NCBI GenBank assembly: GCA_903910585.1
Contig: CAIWAH010000150.1
Location: 1-64,000, forward strand
Direction of reading: 5' to 3'
DNA length: 64,000 bases
Source of the DNA: an uncultured Verrucomicrobiota bacterium
GTDB lineage: Bacteria > Verrucomicrobiota > Verrucomicrobiia > Limisphaerales > UBA9464
The stretch's first letter is position 1. Each line of letters begins with the position of its first letter. This document shows positions 43,811 to 52,534 of this stretch, piece after piece. The position numbers and the translations under genes are program-made. The notes beneath the pieces were generated by a model. The model saw nothing but the letters and a program-made list of their open reading frames with translations. It searched no databases and was not told where the DNA came from.

Positions 43811-43889
43811 GTGTTTCAAAGGACCGCCGGAGCGGCTGCCGGCTACAGCAAACTTTGCGGATGGTTTGGGCAAGCCTGCGCCGGCCGGC

Positions 43890-44924
43890 CTAGGGGGAAC
43901 CGGTGTTGGCTCCGGGAACCCGGAAGGTGACCGCATAGAATCCCTTGGTCGCCTTCTGCTCGACGAACACGTCGAGGCTGCCTTCCGCCGTGGCCGTGTG
44001 AATGCTCCGGTCCACCGTCCCGGTCTGCGTCAGCGAAAACGGCAGCGCCTGCCAGCCCAGGTCCGCGAAAGTCGGGTTGCCGTAGATTTCGTAGCTGTAG
44101 CCCGCATAGGCCGGAATCGTGAGCTTGAACCGCGCGTTTCCGCTGCTGGGGCCGTCCACCGGCGCGCCCGCCACGACCAGGCTGCCGCCGTTCGGATAGG
44201 TCGGCTCGGTGTAGGTCCGCCCGGCCACGTAGTCCCAGGTCGCCTCGACCTCGCCGGTGGTCGCGCCCGCGACCGCGGTGAAGTCCAGCAGCATCGCGGA
44301 CCGTTGGGCGGAATTGGAGACCGTGCTGAAGACATTGTCATTGGAGTTCTGCGTTTCCCACACGGCGCCGTTGAGATCCAGGGCGGTTTCATTCCAGCCG
44401 GTCTGGGTCGTCGTTCGGGTCTTTTCGCCGGGCAACGTGATGCCCCAATGGAGGTGCCGCGTGCGCCCGCGATAGAGCCCGGCCTTGATCGTGCGGAAGA
44501 GATAGCGGCCGTCGGCGCCGGTGAAGTATTGGCCAAAGCCGGCGAAGTTGGCGTCGCAGGCCGAGTTCCGGGCGGCCGAGGTCGAATACAGGTAATCGCC
44601 CTCGCGGTCCGCGTGCCACAGTTCGACCAGGGCGCCCTTCACCGGGTTGCCGCTGCTGTCGAGCACGCGCCCGGTGATCCACGTCACCACGCCGGCGGCG
44701 AGGATGAGATTGTCGTTGAGCTGGACCAGGTCGTTGTCCTTGTCGAGCGGGATGTTCTTCGCCAGCGGATAATACGGCCCCTGGGTCACGGTGGGCGAAA
44801 GCGTCAGCGCCTCGGCGAGGTAGCCCCGGAGGCTGAAGCCGGCGGACGCCACCGCCAGCGCGCGCAGCAGGCGGCGACGGCTCAGCGGGATGTGGAAGCG
44901 GGGCGGAACAAAGACGGGTTTCAT
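43890..44924 (-). CDS. Intradiol ring-cleavage dioxygenase-like protein, Tat-exported
   Basis: 344 residues from MKPVFVPPRF. Tat-like signal SRRRLLRALAVASA (15-28). The dioxygenase motifs are TQGPYYP (47-53), VVTWITGRVLDSSGNPVKGA, ELWHADREGDY (101-111), and GRYLFRTIKAGLYRG with RHLHWGI (His157, His159) as the iron-binding region. The fold is that of protocatechuate 3,4-dioxygenase-like enzymes, which cleave aromatic diols. An exported form is unusual for catabolic use. C-terminal domain (about 240-344) is a beta-rich extension of verrucomicrobial type. Confidence 0.82.
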   Translation of the reverse strand: MKPVFVPPRFHIPLSRRRLLRALAVASAGFSLRGYLAEALTLSPTVTQGPYYPLAKNIPLDKDNDLVQLNDNLILAAGVVTWITGRVLDSSGNPVKGALVELWHADREGDYLYSTSAARNSACDANFAGFGQYFTGADGRYLFRTIKAGLYRGRTRHLHWGITLPGEKTRTTTQTGWNETALDLNGAVWETQNSNDNVFSTVSNSAQRSAMLLDFTAVAGATTGEVEATWDYVAGRTYTEPTYPNGGSLVVAGAPVDGPSSGNARFKLTIPAYAGYSYEIYGNPTFADLGWQALPFSLTQTGTVDRSIHTATAEGSLDVFVEQKATKGFYAVTFRVPGANTGSP

Positions 44925-44987
44925 GGTGTCGCAGGTTGGAGTGCCGTAGCAGCCCGTTTCAGACTGCGGCACCAGTGAAGCGACCCC

Positions 44988-45030
44988 GTGTAAACCCCTA
45001 TTTTGATTCCGACGGCCTTGTGTAAACCCC
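44988..45030. repeat. Direct repeat GTGTAAACCCC, two copies 32 bp apart
   Basis: Copies at 44988-44998 and 45020-45030, exactly 32 bases between starts (about three helical turns), with a partial third GGTAAACC at 45032. On the minus strand each contains TTTACA, a possible -35-like hexamer. The site lies in the promoter region of the intradiol gene (start 44924) and past the end of the DMT gene (45051). Confidence 0.5.
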
Positions 45031-45050
45031 CGGTAAACCTCCCGCAGCGG

Positions 45051-45938
45051 TCAGCGCCGCAGTCCCGCCGTGAGGGCAAGCACCACGCCGCCCAAAATGA
45101 GCGCGGCACCCGCGAGCCGTTGCGCCATCACCCGGGGGCCGGTCGTATGCCGCTCGGTGTTCTTCATCCAGTGACCGGCCGTCCACACGAGGGCGATGCT
45201 CCACAGACCGCGCGTCGCATAGACGACGTTGACTCCGGCCGCATCCTTCCACACCGCGATGGTGCCGGTGATGATGATCGCCTGGAGGCCGGACAGCGCG
45301 GCCCCCACCAGAATCCACCGCCACGCTTTCCACGGAGCGCGAAGTGAACTCATCCCGAAATAGGGCATCAGGCTGGCCGAGATGGCGCCCACCGCCGCGA
45401 ACACCAGCGCCAGAAATCCCCAGGCACCGAAGCGCGGCCCCCACGCCTGGATCATGGTGTCGGTCAGGGCGAATCCGAGCGCGCAACCGAGGGCGGTGAC
45501 GGTCGTGAGTCCGGCCCGTTTGCCGCCGCGGAAGTCGGTCAGGCCCATCGTGATCACGCCGGCCGTGGCAAGTCCGGCGCTGACCCAGCGGCCGGCCGTC
45601 AGTTCCTGCCCGAAGACGAGGTGGCCGATCAGGGCGACGAAGATGACCTTCGACCCGAGCAACGGCGTCGCGAGGGACACGTCGCCCAGGCGCAGGGAAA
45701 TCACGTTGAGCAGATGTCCGGTCGCCCACGCCAGGGCCGTGACCACCGGGAGCATCCAGTCGCGCCACGGAATCGGGTTCGGCTCCAGGAAGATCAACGG
45801 CAGGAAGACCAGTCCGAGGATGACGTTGTTGACCACCGCCAGATGCGCCAGGCCCGCACCCTCCTGATAGGCCCGCTTGTAAACCATCGCCCCCAGCGCA
45901 AAGGCGAGGGCGGCGAGCAGGGGCAGCAGCAAATACAT
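45051..45938 (-). CDS. DMT-superfamily (EamA-like) transporter
   Basis: 295 residues with ten hydrophobic segments, starting MYLLLPLLAALAFALGAMVY. The two-fold EamA internal repeat is evident, with Gly/Ala-rich helices and GxxL turns. The substrate is not inferable; the family exports metabolites, amino acids and nucleotide sugars. Divergent from the DUF1365 gene, with starts about 113 bases apart. Confidence 0.8.
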   Translation of the reverse strand: MYLLLPLLAALAFALGAMVYKRAYQEGAGLAHLAVVNNVILGLVFLPLIFLEPNPIPWRDWMLPVVTALAWATGHLLNVISLRLGDVSLATPLLGSKVIFVALIGHLVFGQELTAGRWVSAGLATAGVITMGLTDFRGGKRAGLTTVTALGCALGFALTDTMIQAWGPRFGAWGFLALVFAAVGAISASLMPYFGMSSLRAPWKAWRWILVGAALSGLQAIIITGTIAVWKDAAGVNVVYATRGLWSIALVWTAGHWMKNTERHTTGPRVMAQRLAGAALILGGVVLALTAGLRR

Positions 45939-46051
45939 GCGTCGGCGGCAGGGTAATGGGGCCCGTCCGCCGGCGGCAAACCGGGCGCTTGGTGATTTGC
46001 CGAACCGGTGCCACTTTGCCGCGGCGGGAAGTCCCCGCCATCAATCAGTCC

Positions 46052-46975
46052 ATGTCCCGGAAACGGTCCAACGCGGAAACATCGCCCTGGCGCTCGTGCC
46101 TCTACGAGTGCCGCGTGATGCATCACCGGCTGGCCCCGAAACGCCACCGGTTCGAATACGGCATCTTCATGGCGCTGCTGGACTTGGACGAACTCGACGC
46201 ACTGACCCAAGCTTCCCGCCTGTTCGGCCGCAACCGGTCGCGGCCTTACCACTTCCGCGACGCTGATCACCTTCAGTTTCCTTCGCCCGAAAGCGGTGCC
46301 GATGAAGCCCCGGACCTCAAATCGTCGGTGCGGCGATGGCTCGTCACGCAGGGAGTGGAGACCCAGCCGGACTGCCGCATCCGCCTGCTCACGTTGCCCC
46401 GCGTGTTCGGCTACGTGTTCAACCCGGTCAGCTTCTATTTTGTGGAGGACGCCGCGGGCGTCCCGGTCTGCGCGGTTGCGGAGGTGGGCAACACGTTCGG
46501 CGAGCTGAAACCGTTTCTGGTCCCGCTTGCCGGCGCTCCGGGAAGCAGGGACGGCGAACCGGAAGCATCCGCCCCTTCGTTCCGGCTCGTCGCGCCGAAA
46601 CACTTCTACGTCTCGCCCTTCAGCGACCTCGAACTCAGATTCGACTTCCGGCTGCAGTCACCGGACGAAGCGCTCGCCATCGGCGTCAACGACGTCACCG
46701 CCGCCGGCGAAACGGTCCTCATCAGCGCCCTCACCGGTCGCCGGCGGCCGTTCAGCGATGCGGAACTGCTCCGGCTGACTGCGCGGTATCCGCTCGTGAC
46801 GCTCCACGTCATCACGCTCATCCACTGGCACGCGCTGAAGCTCTGGTGGAAACGCGTGCCGTGGTTCCGCAAGGCCGACCGTCCCGAACGGCAACTGGGC
46901 GTCTTCCGCCCTCATTCCAGCCTGCCCTCCGCCCACTCCGTGGCGGCCCAGCCCCTCAAGTTCCCGACCGCATGA
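46052..46975 (+). CDS. DUF1365-family protein
   Basis: 307 residues from MSRKRSNAET. RSCLYECRVMHHRLAPKRHRF, then RIRLLTLPRVFGYVFNPVSFYF and KHFYVSPF, are conserved DUF1365 segments. This family nearly always sits beside a cyclopropane-fatty-acid synthase and a flavin oxidoreductase in lipid-modification operons. Here a CFA synthase lies 2.3 kb downstream in the same run. It has no signal peptide. Its stop overlaps the next ATG (ATGA). Confidence 0.88.
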   Translation: MSRKRSNAETSPWRSCLYECRVMHHRLAPKRHRFEYGIFMALLDLDELDALTQASRLFGRNRSRPYHFRDADHLQFPSPESGADEAPDLKSSVRRWLVTQGVETQPDCRIRLLTLPRVFGYVFNPVSFYFVEDAAGVPVCAVAEVGNTFGELKPFLVPLAGAPGSRDGEPEASAPSFRLVAPKHFYVSPFSDLELRFDFRLQSPDEALAIGVNDVTAAGETVLISALTGRRRPFSDAELLRLTARYPLVTLHVITLIHWHALKLWWKRVPWFRKADRPERQLGVFRPHSSLPSAHSVAAQPLKFPTA

Positions 46976-48201
46976 CCACATCCGCCGCCGTAACCGCCGC
47001 CCTGCTCCTGTGCCTGCCCGCCCTTGCCACGGACTGGCCCTCGTGGCGCGGCCCCAGCCGCGACGGCATCACGCCGGAAACCAATTGGAGCCACGAGTGG
47101 CCCTCCGATGGCCCGGCCCGCGTCTGGAAAGCCAGTGTCGGCACCGGCTTCGCGTCGATGGTGGTGGCCGACGGCCGGCTGTTCACCTTGGGCTGGGACA
47201 CCGATCGGGACGTCGTGCTGTGCCTGGACGCCGCCACGGGCCGCACCAACTGGTCCTTCAGCTACCCCGAGGCGCTCGCCAACAAGATGTATGAGGGCGG
47301 GCCCAATTCCACGCCGTTGGTCGCCGGTGACCGGCTGTTCACCGCCAGCAAGACTGGCAATCTGCACTGCTTCGAGGCCGCCACGGGCAAGCTGCTGTGG
47401 AACCGGAACCTGAAGCAGGACATTGACGCCAAGCTGTCCGATTGGGGCGTCTCCGGCGCCCCGGTCCTGGCCGACGCCAGCACGCTGCTGATCAACTACG
47501 GCCCGCACGGCGTCGCCCTTGGCCCGGCCACCGGCAAGCTGCTTTGGGAATCGGGCACGAAGAAGGACATGAGCTTCGCCGCCCCGGTCGTCACGCGCCT
47601 CGGCGATTCGCCCGCGGCGCTGTTCATCATGTCCGAAGCCCTCGTGGCGGTGGACCCGAAGACCGGCAAGGCCCTTTGGAAATCGAAGTTCGGCCAGGGC
47701 TACCGCACGCATTGCTCCGATCCGGTCGTGAATGGCGACCTCGTGTTCATCAGCTCCGGCGACGACGGCGGCGAACTGCTCCGCGTCAGCGCGAAGTCCG
47801 CCGAGCGCGTGTGGAAGAACAGGAACCTCTCCACCTTCACCGGCACGGCGGTGCTGATCGGCGGCCACCTCTACGGCCACGAAACCGCCGGCTACAAAAC
47901 GGCCAACCAGCAGCTGCGCTGCGTGGACTTCGCCACCGGCGAGGTGAAGTGGGGCGAAGGCGGCTTCGGCCAGGGCTCCGTCATCGCCGCCGGCGACCGG
48001 CTGATCGTGCTCAGCGACAAGGGCGAACTGAGCGTGGTCCGGGCCAATCCTACCAAGTTTGAACTGCTCGCCCGCACCCAGGCCATCGGCGGCAAGTGCT
48101 GGACCGCCCCCGCGCTCGCCAACGGCCGGATCTACGTCCGCAACGCCAAGGGTGACCTCGCCTGTTTTGATGTGGCACCGCCGAAGTCCGCTTCACTCTG
48201 A
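46972..48201 (+). CDS. PQQ-like beta-propeller protein
   Basis: 409 residues, starting inside the stop of DUF1365. Signal peptide (TTSAAVTAALLLCLPALA), then TDWPSWRGPSRDGITPE, the typical start of this propeller family. Blades carry DAATGRTNWSF, EAATGKLLWNRN, DPKTGKALWKSK and DFATGEVKWGEG. No EF-hand or catalytic insertion, so probably binding or assembly. It takes the place usually held by a flavin oxidoreductase between DUF1365 and CFA genes. Confidence 0.82.
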   Translation: MTTSAAVTAALLLCLPALATDWPSWRGPSRDGITPETNWSHEWPSDGPARVWKASVGTGFASMVVADGRLFTLGWDTDRDVVLCLDAATGRTNWSFSYPEALANKMYEGGPNSTPLVAGDRLFTASKTGNLHCFEAATGKLLWNRNLKQDIDAKLSDWGVSGAPVLADASTLLINYGPHGVALGPATGKLLWESGTKKDMSFAAPVVTRLGDSPAALFIMSEALVAVDPKTGKALWKSKFGQGYRTHCSDPVVNGDLVFISSGDDGGELLRVSAKSAERVWKNRNLSTFTGTAVLIGGHLYGHETAGYKTANQQLRCVDFATGEVKWGEGGFGQGSVIAAGDRLIVLSDKGELSVVRANPTKFELLARTQAIGGKCWTAPALANGRIYVRNAKGDLACFDVAPPKSASL

Positions 48202-48226
48202 ACCGCGATTTTCGTAACCCGACCGA

Positions 48227-49234
48227 GTGAGACGCATCGCCACACATCTGCTGTCCCTGATCCAAGCGTCGGTTGGGGTCGTTGTGCTCTTCGTGGCTGC
48301 AGGCTGTCAGTATGACCCGTATGGGCATCTCTATTTGACCGATCGCACTCCGCCGAGGGAGTCCGTGGCAGGGACATATCTTCTTCGCTGGGATTGGTTG
48401 GGTGGTCCCGGAACACCGTCCGCCGCCGGGACGAATGCGAGTTTGGAACTGAAGCCGGACGGTTCGTTTGAGGCGAACCGCTTTCCGGTGGTTACCGCCT
48501 CAAACGGTTGGGACTTTGCCCGCACCGGCGAAACCAACCTGACGGGACGATGGGAATTCGCGGAAACAGGCGTGCTGAGTCCCGGGCAACATTCCATCAG
48601 CGGCATCCGGCTCTGGCGCACCGATGCCGGACAATTCCAATGGGGAGAATCCGGAGTGGATTCGATTTCCGCAACGCTGCTGCGCCCATCATATCCTCAT
48701 GGGCTGGCGTTCGGTTTTGGTGATCCGGATTCCGGGAACGTCCTGATTTTTGAACGGCCGGAGCGCTTTCACGCAACGTCGCCGGATGCTGTGGAAGACG
48801 ACGCAGTTCCCTTTGCATCCGTATTTGGGCTGGTGGGGGCAGTCGGCTTCGTCGCGCTGATCGCATTGGTGTTTCTCGCCGCTCTGGCAGGCCTCGCCGC
48901 TCTGGGCCTTTTGGTCGGCTTAGGCGTGGTGTCGTCCTCCGTGCTGTTCGGGATCTGGAAACGAAATGCCACCATCGGATTTCGGGTCCTGTTCATCCAA
49001 ATCGGCATCGGCCTCGGTGCGCTTTCCGGCCTGACAGCCGGCGGGTTGCACCGAACCTTTTCGGCTCCGCCTCACCTGGACATCCTGTGGCTCGCGGTTC
49101 CGACGCTGGCGGGAGCTGCATTTGGTGTCCTGATTGCCCTTCTCTTCAACCTCGCTTGGACACGGCTCCTAAACTGGCTGGGAACATCCGTCTTCAAACC
49201 CACACCTCCTGACTCAACTCATTCTCCGTCGTGA
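48227..49234 (+). CDS. Lipoprotein-like membrane protein of unknown function
   Basis: 335 residues from a GTG. N-terminal signal with lipobox LFVAAGC (about Cys27). A 150-residue soluble part has a conserved-looking ELKPDGSFEANRF strand pattern. Then four hydrophobic segments at about 195-235, 255-275 and 285-315. Both a lipoprotein signal and C-terminal helices in one chain is unusual. No family recognised. Coupled to the CFA gene by a GTGA overlap. Confidence 0.7.
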   Translation: MRRIATHLLSLIQASVGVVVLFVAAGCQYDPYGHLYLTDRTPPRESVAGTYLLRWDWLGGPGTPSAAGTNASLELKPDGSFEANRFPVVTASNGWDFARTGETNLTGRWEFAETGVLSPGQHSISGIRLWRTDAGQFQWGESGVDSISATLLRPSYPHGLAFGFGDPDSGNVLIFERPERFHATSPDAVEDDAVPFASVFGLVGAVGFVALIALVFLAALAGLAALGLLVGLGVVSSSVLFGIWKRNATIGFRVLFIQIGIGLGALSGLTAGGLHRTFSAPPHLDILWLAVPTLAGAAFGVLIALLFNLAWTRLLNWLGTSVFKPTPPDSTHSPS

Positions 49235-50535
49235 ACGAACTCGAATCCAATTCCCTGGCCTTCGCCACGTCCGCCGCCCAGGAAGCCGCCGTCACCCCGG
49301 GAGCCGGCGCCCGTTCCCTGACGGATCGCGTCTGCGAAGGGCTCATCCTCCGCGCCTTCGCCCCGATGACCCGCGGCCGGCTGACGCTCCGTCTGCCCAA
49401 CGGTTCGGTCCGCGCCTTCGGCACCGGTGAGGACGGGCCCGCGGCGGAGATCGTGGTCCGTTCGGCCGGATTCTTCCACCGCTGCGTGCGGCACGGCGAC
49501 ATCGGCTTCGGCGAGGCGTATCAGGCCGGCGAGTGGGATTCGCCCGACCTGTGCGCGGTCGTCGGCTGGTTCTGCGCCAACGTCGAGCAGGCCCCGACAC
49601 TGAGCGGCTCGCGCAATCGTGGCTGGTTCGCGGCCTTGGGCAGCTTGGCGAACCGCCTGCGCCACGCGCTGAACCGCAATTCCCTCGCCGGCTCCAAGGC
49701 GAACATCCACGCGCACTACGACCTCGGAAACGCCTTCTACTCGCTGTGGCTCGACTCGACGATGACCTATTCGGCCGCCCTGTTTGAATTTCCCGATCAG
49801 GATCTCGCCGCCGCCCAGACCGCCAAATACGACCGCCTGTGCCGCGAACTGCGGCTGCAACCCACCGACCACGTCCTCGAAATCGGCTCCGGCTGGGGCG
49901 GCTTCACCGAACACGCCGTCCGGAACTACTGCTGCCGCGTGACCACCGTCACGATCAGCGAGGAGCAGCGGAGATTCGCCGCCGAACGCTTTGTCCGCGC
50001 CGGCATCGCGGACCGGGCCGAAGTGCAGCTTCAGGACTACCGCCTGCTCACCGGCCGCTTCGACAAGATCGTCAGCATCGAGATGCTCGAGGCCGTGGGC
50101 GACCAATACCTCGAGACCTACTTCGGCAAGGTGCAGTCGCTGCTCGCGCCCCACGGGCTGTTCGCCGCGCAGTTCATCACCTGTCCCGATTCCCGCTACG
50201 CCGAACTCCGCCGCGGCGTGGATTGGATCCAGAAGCACATCTTCCCCGGTTCGCTCCTGCTGTCGCTCAACCGCGTCGGCCAGGCGATCCAGCGGACCGG
50301 TCCGCTGTCGCTTCACAACCTGCAGGATATCGGCCTCGACTACGCCCGCACGCTCCGGCACTGGCGGGAACGGTTCAATGCCCAACTCCCGGCCGTGCGG
50401 GCACTGGGCTTCGACGAGCGCTTCATCCGCACCTGGAACTACTACCTCGCCTACTGCGAGGCCGCGTTTGCCTGGCGCAACATCAGCGTCATCCAAGCCA
50501 CCTGGACCGCCCCGAACAACCGCTCGCTGCGATAG
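49231..50535 (+). CDS. Cyclopropane-fatty-acyl-phospholipid synthase
   Basis: 434 residues from the GTG overlapping the previous stop. SAM-binding motif VLEIGSGWGG (215-224), HYDLGNAFYSLWLD (162-175), then DYRLLTGRFDKIVSIEML and SLHNLQDIGLDYARTL, typical of CFA synthase. N-terminal 100 residues are the lipid-binding part. Methylates unsaturated acyl chains of membrane lipids in place. Coupled with DUF1365, propeller and membrane protein genes into a lipid-modification operon. Confidence 0.93.
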   Translation: MNELESNSLAFATSAAQEAAVTPGAGARSLTDRVCEGLILRAFAPMTRGRLTLRLPNGSVRAFGTGEDGPAAEIVVRSAGFFHRCVRHGDIGFGEAYQAGEWDSPDLCAVVGWFCANVEQAPTLSGSRNRGWFAALGSLANRLRHALNRNSLAGSKANIHAHYDLGNAFYSLWLDSTMTYSAALFEFPDQDLAAAQTAKYDRLCRELRLQPTDHVLEIGSGWGGFTEHAVRNYCCRVTTVTISEEQRRFAAERFVRAGIADRAEVQLQDYRLLTGRFDKIVSIEMLEAVGDQYLETYFGKVQSLLAPHGLFAAQFITCPDSRYAELRRGVDWIQKHIFPGSLLLSLNRVGQAIQRTGPLSLHNLQDIGLDYARTLRHWRERFNAQLPAVRALGFDERFIRTWNYYLAYCEAAFAWRNISVIQATWTAPNNRSLR

Positions 50536-50624
50536 GCCGATCCGTCGGATCCGGTTCAGATCCGCCCGAAATGCCGCCCTTCCACCGGTTGGTGGCAGAG
50601 GCGGCCGCCAAGGGGGTCTACGCC

Positions 50625-50870
50625 CTAGCCACCGGACGATTCATCGCCATCGTCGTGCGCCCCGAGCTGCTGATCCCAAGTATTTGCCCCCATTCCGGTT
50701 TGAACACCGGTCCGCCTCGTGACCTCGGCCATGCCTTCCTCGGTTTCCCGATCTTCGGCGCTCAGGCGAAACTCATGGCCGCGGCGTTTCAGGAACCAAA
50801 CCAGACCGCCTCCGATCAAAGCGACGAACCCGAGGACAATGGTCAGCCAAAGCAACAGGTTAGCGGGCAT
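50625..50870 (-). CDS. Small single-helix membrane protein
   Basis: 81 residues. One N-terminal helix (LLWLTIVLGFVALIGGGLVWFL), then a charged tail with RLSAEDRETEEGMAEVT. Lies 43 bases after the glutamine synthetase stop on the same strand. No family recognised. Confidence 0.55.
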   Translation of the reverse strand: MPANLLLWLTIVLGFVALIGGGLVWFLKRRGHEFRLSAEDRETEEGMAEVTRRTGVQTGMGANTWDQQLGAHDDGDESSGG

Positions 50871-50913
50871 GGCGGACGATTAATCACGCTCCGGTCATCG
50901 GTCACGCCATTCC

Positions 50914-52260
50914 TCAAATCCGCTCGAAATAACGCTGCTTCTCCCAGTCGGTGACGGCGTCGCTGAAGGCCTGGTGTTCCAGCCGCGCGTGGTGCGTATA
51001 GAACTCGACCACTTCGGCGCCGAACGCGGACTTCGCCAGCGCGGAATTCTCGAACAGGTCGGTCGCATCGCGCAGGGAGCTCGGCAGACGGGCGAGCTTG
51101 GGATCGAGATAAGCGTTGCCCTCATAGGCGGGGCCGCAGTCGAGGTTCTCTTCGATTCCCGCGAGGCCGGCCGCGAGCATGGCGGCGAAGGCGAGATACG
51201 GATTCGCGTCCGCGCCGGGCATGCGGTTCTCGGGCCGGTAACCGTTGCCGTGGCCGACGACGCGGAAACCGGTCGTGCGGTTGTCGGTCGCCCAGGCCAT
51301 GCGTGTGGGCGCCCAGGAACCGGGCTGGTAGCGCTTGTAGCTGTTGATCGTCGGTCCGTAGAACAGGCACAGCTCGGGCGAATACTTCATCAGGCCGCCG
51401 AGGAACTGCCGGAAGAGCTTTGAGCCGGCGTGCGCCTTGGCGTCCCAGAAGGCGTTCTTTCCGCCCTTCCACAGGCTCATGTGGATGTGGCACGAGTTGC
51501 CGGCCTCGCTCGGCGCATACTTCGCCATGAAGGTGACGGCCTTGCCGTGCTGTTCGGCGATCTCCTTCACGCCCTGCTTGAAGATGACATGCATGTCCGC
51601 CATCGGCAGCGGCTGGTCGTAGGTGAAATTGATCTCGTGCTGGCCGCGGCTCCACTCGCCCTTGCTGCTCTCGACCGGCACGCGGGCGGCGGTGAGCTGG
51701 TTGCGCAGCGCGCGCATGAGCGGCTCGTCGCGCGTGGGCTGCATGAGGTGGTAATCAATCCGGTAATCGCTCGACGGCTGGAGGTTCCGGTAACCGTCGG
51801 TGAAGGCGGCGTGGTAGGTCTGGTTGAAGAGGTAGAACTCCAGCTCGCTCGCGCAGAAGCAGGTCATGCCGAGCTTCGCCACGCGGTCCAACTGCCGGCG
51901 CAGCACCGACCGCGGCGCTTCGGCCACAAACGATCCGTCGTGCCTGAGGAAGTCGCAGAGCACCAGCGCCGCGCCCGGCTGCCACGGCAGCAGGCGGATC
52001 GTGTCGAGGTCGGGCCGCATCTCGAAGTCGCCGAAGCCGGCGTCCCAGTTGGCGACCTTGAACCCGTCGAGCGGGTCCATCTCCATGTTCACGGTGAGCA
52101 GGTAGTTGCAGCCGTGCGTGCCGGACTTCACCACGGAATCGAGGAAGAAGTCGGCGCGGAACCGCTTGCCGACGAGCCGGCCGAAGGGGTCGGGAATGGC
52201 GACGAGGACGGTGTCGATGGAGCCGGCCTTCACCGCGGCCTGAAGCTGGGCGAGTTTCAC
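50914..52260 (-). CDS. Glutamine synthetase family protein (GlnT/PuuA-like)
   Basis: 448 residues. GS signatures: VEMEMDPLDG-like N-terminal turn, SELEFYLFN (metal Glu), EVNF-type segment in GQHEINFTYD, GNSCHIHMSLW (ammonium/His region), PTINSYKRYQPGSWAPTRMAW, and NRTTGFRVVGHGNGYRPENRMPGADANPYLA. The last is characteristic of gamma-glutamyl ligases rather than core GlnA. Substrate could be glutamate-ammonia or an amine such as putrescine. A palindromic cluster of hairpins lies upstream. Confidence 0.85.
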   Translation of the reverse strand: MKLAQLQAAVKAGSIDTVLVAIPDPFGRLVGKRFRADFFLDSVVKSGTHGCNYLLTVNMEMDPLDGFKVANWDAGFGDFEMRPDLDTIRLLPWQPGAALVLCDFLRHDGSFVAEAPRSVLRRQLDRVAKLGMTCFCASELEFYLFNQTYHAAFTDGYRNLQPSSDYRIDYHLMQPTRDEPLMRALRNQLTAARVPVESSKGEWSRGQHEINFTYDQPLPMADMHVIFKQGVKEIAEQHGKAVTFMAKYAPSEAGNSCHIHMSLWKGGKNAFWDAKAHAGSKLFRQFLGGLMKYSPELCLFYGPTINSYKRYQPGSWAPTRMAWATDNRTTGFRVVGHGNGYRPENRMPGADANPYLAFAAMLAAGLAGIEENLDCGPAYEGNAYLDPKLARLPSSLRDATDLFENSALAKSAFGAEVVEFYTHHARLEHQAFSDAVTDWEKQRYFERI

Positions 52261-52321
52261 GCGGGCGACGCTAGGTAAGCCGTCTCGCGGAGAGAAGCCC
52301 TAGAAAGGGGCAGTGAAACCG

Positions 52322-52449
52322 GCGCGACCCGGGGTCGCGCTTCGGCCGTGGGACAACCGCCCCGGCTGTCACCCGTGCAGCGGGCACCCTCGCCGGCCGG
52401 ACACCAGGCGGGGGCGCCTGGCGGACCCATCACCGGCGAGGCGCCGGTG
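52322..52449. repeat. Three perfect GC-rich hairpins in one intergenic stretch
   Basis: Stem 1: GCGCGACC/GGTCGCGC at 52322-52340 (CGG loop). Stem 2: CCAGGCG/CGCCTGG at 52404-52421 (GGGG loop). Stem 3: CACCGGCG/CGCCGGTG at 52431-52449 (AGG loop). They lie in the leader of the sigma factor gene and upstream of the divergent glutamine synthetase gene. Related GC palindromes may recur in the genome as dispersed repeats; that was not testable here. Confidence 0.7.
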
Positions 52450-52534
52450 CCACTCCCGCTGGCAGTGCCCCACAGCACCCTCTGGAATCCGTGTCGGATT
52501 TCCCGCGCGGCGGGTGTTACCTGCCGAAAAGCCG

